Assembly: GCA_016934955.1 (NCBI GenBank)
Contig: JAFGRY010000048.1
Span: forward strand, 124,001 to 188,000
Direction: 5' to 3'
Source of the DNA: a bacterium
GTDB taxonomy: Bacteria; Zhuqueibacterota; QNDG01; JAGLOF01
Length of the DNA: 64,000 bases
The notes beneath the pieces were generated by a model. That model was not told where the DNA came from and made no database searches. It saw only the letters and a list, made by a program, of their open reading frames with translations. Below, one piece after another: positions 26,485-35,925 of the stretch. Made by a program: the position numbers and the translations under genes. The stretch's first letter is position 1. Each line of letters starts with the position of its first letter.

Positions 26485-27221
26485 GGTCGTTCCTGTCGTT
26501 GAAGGTGAGTGTGGTGTGCGGTGCCGCTCGTTGTGCCTGAGGCGAGGGGGCCCTGGAAATTCTGAGTGACATAGAGCGCCGCGTGGCCCCGGTAGCGGCC
26601 CGCGGCAACGCCGATCCCGATCTTGTTGAACCGGGGTTCGAGCAGGTTTTCCCTGTGGCCGGGCGACGCCAGCCAGTTTTTCACCATGTTGCGGGCGAAC
26701 TGCCGGTAGGTCTGGGCCTTGATTTTTTCTTTTGTCTGCCAGTTATAATAGTAGGTCCGTCCCCGGTGGGTTTCGGTGTAATAGGGCACTTCGGAGAGGG
26801 CCAGGATAAAATCGACCCCCAGGTTTTCCCCGAAGGTGGTGCCCGGCAGGAAAATCCCCGCATTTTTCAGACGATGATCCAGTGTCAAGTTTTTCCTGAC
26901 CGGTGATTCATGGCTGAAGTAGTTCAGTGTCGCCATTTCGAGGCTGTGTGCCGAGGCGACAGCGGTCAATTGCCGGTCCGGGGAGCATTCGCCCAGGGCG
27001 CCGGCCCTGCGGGCGGCGTTTGTATGGTAGATGATGCAGTCAGCCAGCAGCTCGAGGTCGATGTTGTCCGGATCGATGCGGTTCCGTGTTCTCGCTTCAA
27101 AATCAGGCAGCTCATAGAGCGGAACCCGGGATTCCTGAGCGGCGGCCGAGGTCAGGGAAGACAGGACAAACAGCAGACGGAAGACACACTGCATGTTCCG
27201 GTACGGGTGACGAATGAGCAT
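26481..27221 (-). CDS. Secreted CAP-domain (SCP/PR1-like) protein
   Basis: A 246-residue protein from ATG 27221, chosen because GGAG precedes it and a signal peptide starts there (MLIRHPYRNMQCVFRLLFVLSSLTSAAAQ); the frame is open further upstream without an SD. The CAP domain is read from HSLEMATLNYFSHESP, FGENLG, NMVKNWLASPGHRENLLEPRFNKIGIGVA, giving the two His and Glu residues of the central cavity. CAP proteins are extracellular and of varied or unknown function in bacteria. Confidence 0.85.
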   Translation of the reverse strand: MLIRHPYRNMQCVFRLLFVLSSLTSAAAQESRVPLYELPDFEARTRNRIDPDNIDLELLADCIIYHTNAARRAGALGECSPDRQLTAVASAHSLEMATLNYFSHESPVRKNLTLDHRLKNAGIFLPGTTFGENLGVDFILALSEVPYYTETHRGRTYYYNWQTKEKIKAQTYRQFARNMVKNWLASPGHRENLLEPRFNKIGIGVAAGRYRGHAALYVTQNFQGPLASGTTSGTAHHTHLQRQERP

Positions 27222-27345
27222 CGGGATCTCCGGAAACGAACCATTGACGGAAAGAGGCCAGGAAAAAATACGAAAAACATTTCTCATTGTCAAGATGCGG
27301 ATGGCGTTTGCGGCCGCGGGCTCTTTTCGGAAGGTCCGGGCGGGA

Positions 27346-30300
27346 TTATTTCAGCAGCAGCATGCGGCCCGTCTTGCTCCACGCTTCAGCGTGAATGCGG
27401 TAGATATAGATTCCCGAGGGATGCGCTGAGGCGTCCCAGGTGACTTCATGGATCCCCGCGGGCATGGACCGGTCGGCAAGCACGGCGATTTCCTGGCCCC
27501 GCATGTTGTAGACGGTGATGCGGATACGGCAGTTCCGCGGCAGTCCGAACCGGATGGTGGTCTCGGGATTGAATGGATTGGGATAGTTGCGGTACAGCAC
27601 ATAGTCGTCCGGAACCGCCGACCCGCCGTTTTCAGGGACGTCGGTGGTGACGCTGGTGATTTTGAGCGTGTCTGAAACAGCGGCGCCGTGAGGATCGGTG
27701 GCGGTGAAGAGCACGCGCATGACGCCGAGAAAATGGGGACCGTAGATGCTGGCTCTCTGGGGATTGCCGGTCACGTCCACTGTCACCGGATAGCTGTCGA
27801 GGTACTGCCAGGTCCAGACGAGGGTCGAGTCATGGTCGTCCGGGTCATCGATATAGTCATCGAGAATAATGCTGTAGGCCAGGGTGTCGATATCCCGCAG
27901 AATGCCCTCGGGAAACGGCGTGACAAAACAGGGAGGATCATTGGTGCGGTTCACGAATATCGATACCCGCAGCGAGTCGCAGAGCGTCCCGTCATCGACG
28001 ATCAGGAAAAACGACGTGTCTTCGGCGTCATTCGGCACATACCCGGCGATATCGATTCCCGAGGGGCTCAGCCACGCGGGAATCCCGGTGTAAGTGAAAT
28101 AGAGGTTGTCATTGTCCGCGTCGACGGCGGATGCCGAGTAGATCAAATCCTGTTTCTCGTCGATGGTGACGACGGCCGGGGAGGTGATGCGCGGCCTGTC
28201 ATTGACCGGAAGAACCGTGAGCGCGAACGTTATGGTCGAGTCGAGCGCTCCGTCGCTTACCGAGACCGTAATATCAGTCCGCCCGTTGGCATCGGGAACC
28301 GGGGTCAGGGAAATGAACCGGCTGGAGCCGCTGCCGCTGATCACGATGCCGGACGGGGTAATGAGCGATGTGTCGGCCGCTGAAACAGTGACCTGAAGCT
28401 GGGCTGCGCCGGTTTCAATGTCCGATACGGTGCAGGCGATGCCGGTGATCGAGCTGTCCTCTTTGCAGGTCTGGTCCGCGACCGGGGAGAGCCCGGGAGG
28501 GTCGTTTACCGGGGTGACCGTGCAGATGAAGCTGCAGGAGTCGCGGCCGGCGCCGTCGCTCACGCTGACGGTGAGCACGGCCGACCCATACCCGTTGTGA
28601 ACCGGTCTTATGGTGAGCGAGCGCAGCGAACCGGTCCCGCTGACCGTGACGCTGTCAGGCGGGATCAGGCCGGGATTGTCCGAGGCGATGTCGACGGTGA
28701 GAAGCTCGGGAGCGGTCTCTTCGTCGGAAACGGTGAATTCGACTCCGTCGAGCAGCTGATCTTCGCTTACAGTCCGGCCGGGGATCGGAGTGATGGAAGG
28801 CCTGTCATCCGTCGCCTGTACGTGAATGGACACGGTAAAGGTGTCGCGGTATACAGGATCCGCGGCGATGATGCGGAACAGTGTGTCCGCGGCGCTGTTC
28901 AGGGGCGTTCCGCTCAGGGTAATGCCGTTCACGGAGAGCCAGGAGGGCACATCGAGGAAGGTGATCTCCACCTCGTCGTTATCGTCATCAGTCCAGGCGG
29001 CGGTGTAGGAGAAGGGTACGTCTTCGGTCGCCGTCACCGCGGCGGGGGACGTGAGTTGCGGATGGTGACAGTCGATGCTGAAATAGACCGATTCGGACTG
29101 GGTCATATTGCCGGCACTGTCATAGACCCGCAGCTTCCAGTGATGGGATCCATTGGCATAGGATGCCGAAGGCGTGAACGTCGTGTCGCCTTCAGCCAGA
29201 TTTCCGGTCACCGTCTGTCCGTTGATGAAGAGGAGCACATGGCTGATCCCCGACAGTGCGTCGGCGGGCCGTCTCCATGAGAACAGCGGTTTGTCCGTGT
29301 GCAGCACCGTGCCTTCCGCGGGTGTCAGCAGCGCAGGAATGACCGGGCCGGTTGTGTCGGCGGTGAATGAAAGCGGCGTCGAGTCTGTGGTGTTGCCGGC
29401 GTTGTCAACAGCCCTGACAAACCAGGTGTGCGCTCCCTCGCCGAGGGTGCCGCTGACCGGCGTTAAGGTGGTGCCGATATTGTCCCGGTTCAGGCTGCCG
29501 TCGATCCAGAGCTGATAGAAATGAATGCCCGATCGGGCATCCGATGACGCCTGCCATGAGAATGAGGGGGTGACGCTGGCAATGAGACTGTCCGCACCCG
29601 GCAGGATCCCGGCAAACGGTGACGGCGAGGTGCCGTCAACTCCCAGCGTGAAGGGCGCCGATGCGCTGCGAATGTTGCCCAGCTCGTCTTCCGCCCGTAT
29701 GGTCCATGTGTGCAGCCCTTCCGGAAGTGTGCCGCCGCCGGCCAGCGTGTACTGGAGAGAATCGGGACTGATGTCGGCCTTTTTGACTGTTCCGTTGATT
29801 AGCAGCTGGTAGCGGGAGAGCCCGGATCCCGTATCGGCGGCCGCCTGCCAGGTGAATGTGAGGGCGCCGCTTTTCCGCCAGCTGCCGCTCGCGGGGCCGA
29901 GCAGCGAAAACGGCTGCGGCGGGACATAATCGATATGCAGGGTACGGGCCGTGGCCAGTCGGGTGTTTTCCAGAGAATCGACCGCCATAACGTTCCAGGA
30001 GTGGGCTCCAACGGTGATGGCGGGGGCGGTTACCGAGGTCTGCCCCGGCGGTATATTGTCGGTCCACACCACGCCGTCGAGCAGCAGCACGTATTTCGCC
30101 AGGCCTGATTCCTGGTCGCTGGTGCTTTCCCAGCTGAAGGTGAGAACGGAATCGGCGGTCCAGAAGTTGTCGGCGGGAGAACTCAGGGAAAACGGCAGCG
30201 GCGGATTGGTGTCCACGGCCGCGGTAAATGTCAGCATTTCGCTGCTCTGTCGGCTCTGCTGTGCCTGATCAACCGCCACTACGTACCAGGTATGTTCTCC

Positions 30301-32160
30301 CGCGGCCAGCTCCTGTGCCGGGGTCAGCGTCCAGGTCGTATCACTGAGGCCGCCTTGAACGAGGGCGCCGTCGATCCAGAGCTCGTAGGTGACCGGCTCG
30401 GACTGGGTGTCGGGCGCTGAGCGCCAGGAGAAAGAGGGGACGGTTCCGGTGAGCGCCGACTGCTGCGGTGATACCAGGCTGAAGGCGGCGGGGGGGTCGG
30501 TGTCGACGGTGAAAACCGGCCCGGTGAAACTGCAGACGACCGAGTCGGAAGCCGTCAGGCTCTCGAGCCTGATGCGGGCGCTGGAGCTGCTGAAGGAGGC
30601 CGGCGTCCATGAGACGTCCGTGTCGCCCGGATCGATATCGTCCTGAATAATCACCGTGTTCACGGCTCCGGTGGTGTCCTCGATGCTGATTCTGAGATGA
30701 TCGAATGCCGTCCGGTCGTTTCGGAAGGACCATCCGACTGTGGCGGACACACCGCCGGGGAGGATCTGGCCCTCCGCCGGCAGCGTAACATCGATGTTGT
30801 CGTTGAGCAGCTGGGCCAGCAGCTTGTCATCACCGTCGCTTTTATCGTACCAGACGAGGATCGCGCCTGCGGAGCTGTCCGGTACGAGCAGATGGCTTCG
30901 TCCCTGGAGACCCGATTTCGCAGAGAGCGCACTGCCGTTGCCGCTGTAGAGCCGTGAGCCGTCTGCGGAAAGGTGCTGCATATACAGATCATAACTGTCC
31001 CCGGAGCGGAGATCCATCCAGACCGCGTAGGCGCCGCCGGCACCGTCTTCGAGGATTTTCGGCTTGTACTGGGTGAAATTGTTCGCGTCACTGTAGACCG
31101 CTTTCCCGTTTGCGGTCCACTGCGGAGTGCCGGCCGCGTCGAGTTTCTGGGCGTAGATATCGTACCAGGTGCGGTTGTCCGTCCAGGCGATGAGGACGCC
31201 GCCATCCCGGTCGCCGGAAATGCTGACATAGTTCTGGGTGCCGTCCGCGGTGCAGACGGGCACGCCGCCGCCTGTCCAGAGCGTACTGCCGGTCGTGTCC
31301 AGGGCCTGGGCGTAGACATTTCCGCCGCTCACCCAGGAGACGACGATCCTGTCGCCGGAAACCGTTGCGACGGGGTCCATCTGGTCACCGGCCGCGGTGG
31401 TCAGCGGAATGCCGTTGACAGTCCAGGCGGGGTTGCCCTGGCCGTCGATCCGCTGGGCGTAAATGTCGTCATTATCACTGACTCTTCCGTCCTGCCAGAC
31501 GACAATCGCTCCGCCGTCGCCGTCGCTCATCACGCTATGCACGTTCTGAATGCCGGAAGCGGTGGTGACGGGAACGCCGTTTCCCGTCCAGACCGGGACA
31601 TCGCTGCCGCTGACTTTCTGAGCGTAGAGATCGGTGTCTGAGCCGTTTCGGGTGTCGTACCAGACGAGAATGACTCCGCCGCTGCCGTCTGAGACCAATC
31701 GCACTGCCGACTGTTCAGCGGCTGCGGTACAAACCGGCATGCCGCCGGCCGCTGCCAGGGCGGTGCCTGATGCGTCATAATGCTGCAGATAGATATCCCA
31801 TGATAGCTCGTCCTGCCAGGCGACGAACACGCCGCCGCTGCCGTCCGGAGCCACCGCCGGATAGCGCTGATCGCCCGCTGCGGAGGTGACGATCACGCCG
31901 GGGGAACTCCATTGCGGCGTACCGGATGCGTCGAACCATTGCAGGAAGATGTCGGCATCAGAGGAAGGATTATCTTCCCAGGCAAGAAAAAAGCCTCCCT
32001 GGCTGTCCTCGACAACAGCATGATGAGTCAGGCTCGTCGAAACATCAGCCAGCATCACACCGTTGTCCGTCCAGTGCGTCTGGGCGGCCGCCGGAAGTGT
32101 CACTGCCGCGGCCAGCGCAGCCGACAGCAGGTGGAGAAGTATGTATGTTCTGTTTTTCAT
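27346..32160 (-). CDS. Giant secreted multi-domain protein with FlgD-like C-terminal sorting domain
   Basis: A 1604-residue exported protein. Residues 1-26 are a signal peptide (ending LPAAAQ). Residues about 30-460 hold eight or so beta-propeller-like repeats of the form DGSGGVFVAWQD/DLYAQKVD. Residues about 550-1090 hold five Ig-like repeats of about 95 residues (SFSWRSAPDTQS, WIDGALV, HTWYVVAVD). Residues 1095-1520 are cadherin/He_PIG-like Ig domains (VNDPPGLSPVADQ, VNDRPRITSPA). The last 80 residues, with YRNYPNPFNPETTIRF, are the FlgD-like CTD that directs type IX secretion or surface attachment. No catalytic motif is visible; an adhesin or surface display role is likely. Confidence 0.85.
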   Translation of the reverse strand: MKNRTYILLHLLSAALAAAVTLPAAAQTHWTDNGVMLADVSTSLTHHAVVEDSQGGFFLAWEDNPSSDADIFLQWFDASGTPQWSSPGVIVTSAAGDQRYPAVAPDGSGGVFVAWQDELSWDIYLQHYDASGTALAAAGGMPVCTAAAEQSAVRLVSDGSGGVILVWYDTRNGSDTDLYAQKVSGSDVPVWTGNGVPVTTASGIQNVHSVMSDGDGGAIVVWQDGRVSDNDDIYAQRIDGQGNPAWTVNGIPLTTAAGDQMDPVATVSGDRIVVSWVSGGNVYAQALDTTGSTLWTGGGVPVCTADGTQNYVSISGDRDGGVLIAWTDNRTWYDIYAQKLDAAGTPQWTANGKAVYSDANNFTQYKPKILEDGAGGAYAVWMDLRSGDSYDLYMQHLSADGSRLYSGNGSALSAKSGLQGRSHLLVPDSSAGAILVWYDKSDGDDKLLAQLLNDNIDVTLPAEGQILPGGVSATVGWSFRNDRTAFDHLRISIEDTTGAVNTVIIQDDIDPGDTDVSWTPASFSSSSARIRLESLTASDSVVCSFTGPVFTVDTDPPAAFSLVSPQQSALTGTVPSFSWRSAPDTQSEPVTYELWIDGALVQGGLSDTTWTLTPAQELAAGEHTWYVVAVDQAQQSRQSSEMLTFTAAVDTNPPLPFSLSSPADNFWTADSVLTFSWESTSDQESGLAKYVLLLDGVVWTDNIPPGQTSVTAPAITVGAHSWNVMAVDSLENTRLATARTLHIDYVPPQPFSLLGPASGSWRKSGALTFTWQAAADTGSGLSRYQLLINGTVKKADISPDSLQYTLAGGGTLPEGLHTWTIRAEDELGNIRSASAPFTLGVDGTSPSPFAGILPGADSLIASVTPSFSWQASSDARSGIHFYQLWIDGSLNRDNIGTTLTPVSGTLGEGAHTWFVRAVDNAGNTTDSTPLSFTADTTGPVIPALLTPAEGTVLHTDKPLFSWRRPADALSGISHVLLFINGQTVTGNLAEGDTTFTPSASYANGSHHWKLRVYDSAGNMTQSESVYFSIDCHHPQLTSPAAVTATEDVPFSYTAAWTDDDNDEVEITFLDVPSWLSVNGITLSGTPLNSAADTLFRIIAADPVYRDTFTVSIHVQATDDRPSITPIPGRTVSEDQLLDGVEFTVSDEETAPELLTVDIASDNPGLIPPDSVTVSGTGSLRSLTIRPVHNGYGSAVLTVSVSDGAGRDSCSFICTVTPVNDPPGLSPVADQTCKEDSSITGIACTVSDIETGAAQLQVTVSAADTSLITPSGIVISGSGSSRFISLTPVPDANGRTDITVSVSDGALDSTITFALTVLPVNDRPRITSPAVVTIDEKQDLIYSASAVDADNDNLYFTYTGIPAWLSPSGIDIAGYVPNDAEDTSFFLIVDDGTLCDSLRVSIFVNRTNDPPCFVTPFPEGILRDIDTLAYSIILDDYIDDPDDHDSTLVWTWQYLDSYPVTVDVTGNPQRASIYGPHFLGVMRVLFTATDPHGAAVSDTLKITSVTTDVPENGGSAVPDDYVLYRNYPNPFNPETTIRFGLPRNCRIRITVYNMRGQEIAVLADRSMPAGIHEVTWDASAHPSGIYIYRIHAEAWSKTGRMLLLK

Positions 32161-32467
32161 GCCTGTTACTGCAGGTTAGTTCTACCTGCAGGCTGTTTTT
32201 GCAAATACTGTACCATCGGGAGGGGTTTCAGGACTGATTGTTGCAAAGGGGGTATGTGTACCCGGAAAGACGGACAATAAACGGTGCAGGTGCAGCTGAC
32301 ACGGTCGATATTGGTCCGTTTCACGGGGCGGAGCGCTGTCTGACGTATGAGCGGAGTGGCGGGTGAAGCGGATACAGCTGACGCTGCTCATCGCGGCGGC
32401 TGCTCTCCGGGCAAAAATTGCCTCTTTTCACCGATGCGCCGGCAGGTGCAGGCCGGTGATGCAGCGG
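32161..32467. other. 307-bp intergenic region upstream of the giant secreted protein
   Basis: It lies after the TPR lipoprotein gene and before the giant gene, both on the minus strand. A perfect 8-bp hairpin, CTGCAGGT/ACCTGCAG (32169-32191), stands 8 nt upstream of the giant gene's ATG and leaves no clear SD; it might limit translation. GGGTA/TACCC arms occur at 32250-32263. I found no convincing promoter or gene. Confidence 0.5.
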
Positions 32468-33445
32468 CTATTTGGTGCGGCCGTAGAACCGGTCCATTTT
32501 TTCTTTTCTCTCCTTGAGCGCGGTGATCTGCTTGCGGGAGGCCGCCGCGAATGGTCCGTCAGGTTCGAGCTTAACCGCTTTTTCATAGGCGGCGATGGCG
32601 TTGACATACTCATCCCTGTCTTTTTTTTCATAGCAGAGGGCCATGCGGTAGTGGGGCTCCGCTTCTTCCGGACGCAGGGACGCCGCCTTGCCGAAGTGTT
32701 CGATGGCGTCCCAGAGAGTGCCGACGGCACCCTGTTTATAGGTATACCGTCCCTTGAGATAGAGGTCGGATCCGGTTGCCATGTGGAAATAGTAATTGAT
32801 CGTCTCGTTGTCGCTCTGCAGCTCGCGGGCGTGGGAGAGCAGGTTCACCGCCGTGTCGAACTTTTCTTTGGAATAGGCGTCGATACCCTTGTCCGCCTGT
32901 TTCGACGCGGATGCCCGTCTCGAGGCTATTTCTGCGGCAAAGGCGGCGGTTTTTACCGTGTCTATTCCGATACGGCGCAGCAGGGCCGCTTTTTCGGCTG
33001 CCTCGCCAAGCCGGCCGGCCTGAAGCAGTGTTTCCGTGAAGGGAATCAGCAGCTGTGTTTCTTCCTGAACATATGTCTCCGCTTTACGGTAGTGGGCGAG
33101 CGCCCGCAGCAGATCGCCTTCGGCCGCGGCGCTGTTTCCCATTGCCGTATACACTAATCCCGTTTCGCTGCTGAGCCGCCCCGAGGTGAGACCGGCTGCC
33201 GCGGCTCCGGTCACCGTCCGGTAGGCCTGTTGCAGCGAGTCAGCGGCTCGGTAGCTGCGGGAGAGCAGAATCCAGGCGCCGATATCAGAAGAATCGGCTG
33301 CAACGGCGGCGCTGCAGAGCCGGATGGATTCCCGGTAGTTCCCGTCGGCATACTGCCGGTGAGCCTCCTTCAGATGAGCGCATCCGATCCATACCGTAAT
33401 GAAGAATAGAAGCACCGGGCATTTCTTTATGAAACGATATATCAT
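32468..33445 (-). CDS. TPR-repeat lipoprotein
   Basis: A 325-residue protein from ATG 33445, which follows AAGGAAGG; the frame extends to 33568 without an SD. The signal peptide MIYRFIKKCPVLLFFITVWIGCAH ends in a lipobox with the lipidated Cys at residue 22. Tetratricopeptide-like helix pairs run through the chain, e.g. AHRQYADGNYRESIRLCSAAVAAD, LLRALAHYRKAE and AIAAYEKAVKLEPDGPF. It should be anchored to a membrane facing the periplasm as a protein-protein scaffold. The promoter region is shared with the divergent esterase gene. Confidence 0.82.
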   Translation of the reverse strand: MIYRFIKKCPVLLFFITVWIGCAHLKEAHRQYADGNYRESIRLCSAAVAADSSDIGAWILLSRSYRAADSLQQAYRTVTGAAAAGLTSGRLSSETGLVYTAMGNSAAAEGDLLRALAHYRKAETYVQEETQLLIPFTETLLQAGRLGEAAEKAALLRRIGIDTVKTAAFAAEIASRRASASKQADKGIDAYSKEKFDTAVNLLSHARELQSDNETINYYFHMATGSDLYLKGRYTYKQGAVGTLWDAIEHFGKAASLRPEEAEPHYRMALCYEKKDRDEYVNAIAAYEKAVKLEPDGPFAAASRKQITALKERKEKMDRFYGRTK

Positions 33446-33512
33446 GCGATGACCTTCCTTATTTTTACTGCGGACCTGTCCATTGAACTCAAATGTAACC
33501 GCCCGATGCAAT

Positions 33513-33547
33513 AAATACAAGAGATAAATTTTCCTCTTGTATTTTTT
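33513..33547 (+). terminator. Terminator-like hairpin in a divergent intergenic region
   Basis: AAATACAAGAG (33513-33523) pairs with CTCTTGTATTT (33534-33544), an 11-bp stem with a 10-nt loop, followed on the plus strand by a T-run. No plus-strand gene lies upstream of it: it is between divergent genes, so it could end a short untranslated RNA or fold in the leader of the TPR gene on the other strand. Confidence 0.5.
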
Positions 33548-33661
33548 AAAGAAATGTGTTAAATTCAAGAACGGTTTTTTTTAGTTTTTTGATATATTAC
33601 GGTTTTTACTGCAGTTGGCGCGGATTCCAACCGGTGTGCTTAACGATATCGGTATTGCGGT

Positions 33662-34408
33662 GTGTTGCATATAAACGGATCTTCACTGAACAATAAAAAA
33701 GGATGTTTGCTGCTGCACGGGTTTACCGGCACCCCCTGGGTCTGGGAAGAACTGGCAGCCGTCCTCTCCGGCCATGGCATCGAAACATCGGTGCCCCTGC
33801 TGCCCGGTCACGGCACCAGTCCTGAAGATCTGGCGGCCACATCCTGGCGGCAATGGGTCTCGTGTGCGGAGCAGGCCTATGGAGTACTTTCGGAGCGATG
33901 TGAGGAAGTCTGTATCGCGGGCATATCCATGGGCGGAGCGCTTGCGCTGCTGCTGGCTTCCCGGCACCCATGTTCGGGTGTCATTTCTCTGGCTGCTCCT
34001 GTGCGTTTACACGGTGTTACACTCCATTTGATTCCGCTGCTGAAGATTTTCAGGCGAAACTGGAAAAAACGGAAGACAGGCGATATCGTCTCACCGGAGG
34101 CCGGGTACGACTGTTATCCTCTTGCCGGTGTTCAGCAGTTCCGTCAGCTGCTTTCGGAAGTGAGGCGCGGGCTTGGGCGGATTACCTGCCCCGCCCTGAT
34201 TATGCACTCGCGAGCCGACAAACGTATTCCGATGGATAACAGCCTTGAAATCGCGAAAGGGATTGGCTCCTCACGTGTCACCATCGTGGTCCTGCCTTCA
34301 CCGGGCCATACCGTGACGAAGAGCGAAGACAGCCGTCTGGTCGAACGTACGGTGCTGGAATTCGTAAGTAAAACGGAAAAGGGGAAGTTTAGCGGAACAT
34401 TGCTTTGA
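33662..34408 (+). CDS. Alpha/beta hydrolase (carboxylesterase/monoacylglycerol lipase type)
   Basis: A 248-residue hydrolase close to Est30-type esterases. LLLHGFTGTPWVWEEL forms the oxyanion-hole HGF, GISMGG gives the nucleophile Ser at about 89, HSRADKRIP the Asp, and PSPGHTVTKS the His. No signal peptide. The start is uncertain: GTG 33662 has no good SD and the frame is open back to 33644. Its last 20 nt overlap the 3' end of a convergent gene. Natural substrate unknown. Confidence 0.85.
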   Translation: MLHINGSSLNNKKGCLLLHGFTGTPWVWEELAAVLSGHGIETSVPLLPGHGTSPEDLAATSWRQWVSCAEQAYGVLSERCEEVCIAGISMGGALALLLASRHPCSGVISLAAPVRLHGVTLHLIPLLKIFRRNWKKRKTGDIVSPEAGYDCYPLAGVQQFRQLLSEVRRGLGRITCPALIMHSRADKRIPMDNSLEIAKGIGSSRVTIVVLPSPGHTVTKSEDSRLVERTVLEFVSKTEKGKFSGTLL

Positions 34409-34811
34409 GGCTGCCCCAGGTATGCCTGATACCTGATACCCCCGCGGTGGAGGCGATGGCGTGATGGTCGGTGGTGTTCCCCTGCAGGTCGACGAGCACC
34501 AGTTTATAGTAGAGCGTGGTTGTTTCCGTTTTCAGGATGCGGGTGTCGTCAAACATGTAGTCGTGGCTCGATGCACCGTCCTGAAGCGCGGGCACGGTGC
34601 CGATGAGAGACCAGTCCTGCTGATTGGTGCTTCGCTGAATGCGAAATTCTCTCAGGTCGGATTCCTGCTGTGTTTTCCACTCGAGCCGTCGCAGGTTCGT
34701 TTCGATCGTACGCACATGAAATTCGCTTACGATCGTGGTGGCGAATGCCAGAGAGACGAAGGCAAGGATGATGACCGCGCTTCCGCGCACTGTGAGCCGG
34801 GGAATAAGCAT
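34389..34811 (-). CDS. Membrane-anchored or exported protein with FnIII-like segment
   Basis: A 140-residue protein. Residues 8-29 form a hydrophobic helix (AVIILAFVSLAFATTIVSEF) that is a signal or anchor. The rest reads RLEWKTQQESDLREFRIQRSTNQQDWSLIGTV..., the beta-strand pattern of Ig/fibronectin-like modules that are common in FCB surface proteins, and lacks the downstream sorting domain. I do not recognise it as a named family. Convergent with the esterase gene, overlapping it by 20 nt. Confidence 0.65.
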   Translation of the reverse strand: MLIPRLTVRGSAVIILAFVSLAFATTIVSEFHVRTIETNLRRLEWKTQQESDLREFRIQRSTNQQDWSLIGTVPALQDGASSHDYMFDDTRILKTETTTLYYKLVLVDLQGNTTDHHAIASTAGVSGIRHTWGSLKAMFR

Positions 34812-34928
34812 AAAATCAAGTTAGACATATTTTTCAGAAAGTCAAGTCTTTTTGGAACATAGCGTTTTTCAGGGTGTATAAAGTAAATAGGTTACCTGTA
34901 TTATGTAAAAGGAGTTGGTGAACCGAAT

Positions 34929-35777
34929 ATGACAAGAAGCGCGAAAACAAGAGCGAATCAGTCTCTGGACCGGTATCTCCAGGAAATCGGTGAAGTGCCG
35001 CTGCTGACCCCTGACGAGGAAATTGAACTTGCCAAACGAATCAAAGAAGACGATCCGGTAGCCCTTGAAAAACTGACCAAGGCCAACCTGCGTTTCGTTG
35101 TCAGCGTGGCCAAGCAATACCAGAACCAGGGCCTGTCACTCGGTGATCTGATCAATGAAGGCAATCTCGGCCTGATCAAGGCGGCCAAGCGGTTTGATGA
35201 AACCCGAGGATTTAAATTCATATCCTATGCAGTCTGGTGGATCAGACAGTCGATTCTGCAGGCGCTGGCCGAGCAGTCGAGAGTGGTGAGGCTGCCTCTG
35301 AACCGGGTAGGTGCTCTCAATAAAATCGGCAAGGCGTTCAGCAATCTCGAGCAGGAATTTGAACGTGAGCCCTCTTCCAGCGAGATCGCCGAAGAACTGA
35401 AAATGACCCCGTATGAAGTGTCCGACACGCTGAAGATATCGGGAAAGCACCTTTCTCTGGATGCACCGTTCAACCAGGGTGATGACAACCGGCTGCTCGA
35501 TGTCATTGAAAATGAGAAACAGCCGCCGCCGGATGAAGTGCTGCTCGATGAATCCCTTCAGATAGAAGTACGGCGGGCGCTGACAACCCTTTCCGACAGA
35601 GAAGCCGAAGTGATAAAGCTCTATTTCGGTCTTGGCAGGGAGCATCCGCTGACCCTGGAGGAGATCGGCGAACGATTCAGTCTTACCCGGGAACGGGTCA
35701 GGCAGATCAAGGAAAAAGCCATCAGGCGGCTGCGGCATACATCGAGAAGCCGCATGCTGAGGAGCTATCTCGGGTAG
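34929..35777 (+). CDS. rpoD: RNA polymerase primary sigma factor RpoD/SigA
   Basis: A 282-residue sigma-70. [26 protein letters not shown] is region 1.2; [45 protein letters not shown] is regions 2.1-2.3, with the [10 protein letters not shown] of 2.4; region 4.2 is [28 protein letters not shown]. There is no region 1.1 or large non-conserved insert, the short form usual in FCB bacteria. The best SD (GGAG at 34911) is 14 nt from ATG 34929, unusually far. A terminator follows directly. Confidence 0.95.
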   Translation: MTRSAKTRANQSLDRYLQEIGEVPLLTPDEEIELAKRIKEDDPVALEKLTKANLRFVVSVAKQYQNQGLSLGDLINEGNLGLIKAAKRFDETRGFKFISYAVWWIRQSILQALAEQSRVVRLPLNRVGALNKIGKAFSNLEQEFEREPSSSEIAEELKMTPYEVSDTLKISGKHLSLDAPFNQGDDNRLLDVIENEKQPPPDEVLLDESLQIEVRRALTTLSDREAEVIKLYFGLGREHPLTLEEIGERFSLTRERVRQIKEKAIRRLRHTSRSRMLRSYLG

Positions 35778-35805
35778 CCCGGTCCGAAAAAGTGACACTC
35801 ATTGG

Positions 35806-35846
35806 GGAGAAAATCGTTGAAAAATGATTTTCTCCTTGATTTTTTT
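35806..35846 (+). terminator. Rho-independent terminator of rpoD
   Basis: GGAGAAAATC (35806-35815) pairs with GATTTTCTCC (35826-35835), then TTGA and seven T. The -35 box of the next gene's promoter overlaps this T-run. Confidence 0.88.
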
Positions 35847-35864
35847 AAGATTAATTACTATTTT
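35836..35864 (+). promoter_or_regulatory. Candidate promoter for the M23 peptidase gene
   Basis: TTGATT (35836-35841), 17-nt spacer, TATTTT (35859-35864). The same TTGAYT-N17-TATTTT form precedes tRNA-Thr at 39191-39219. The -35 box lies inside the rpoD terminator's T-run. Confidence 0.5.
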
Positions 35865-35925
35865 GTGCCGATTGTACACCCACCTGCTGAAATAATGTGA
35901 AGCGATTGATATTCAGGGAGTCAGG

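Noticed and set aside
32237-32245. TGCAACAAT on the minus strand upstream of the giant secreted protein, as a third ECF promoter
   Set aside because: At 14-nt spacing the -10 would read CTCCCGATG, not GTC, so only the -35 word matches.
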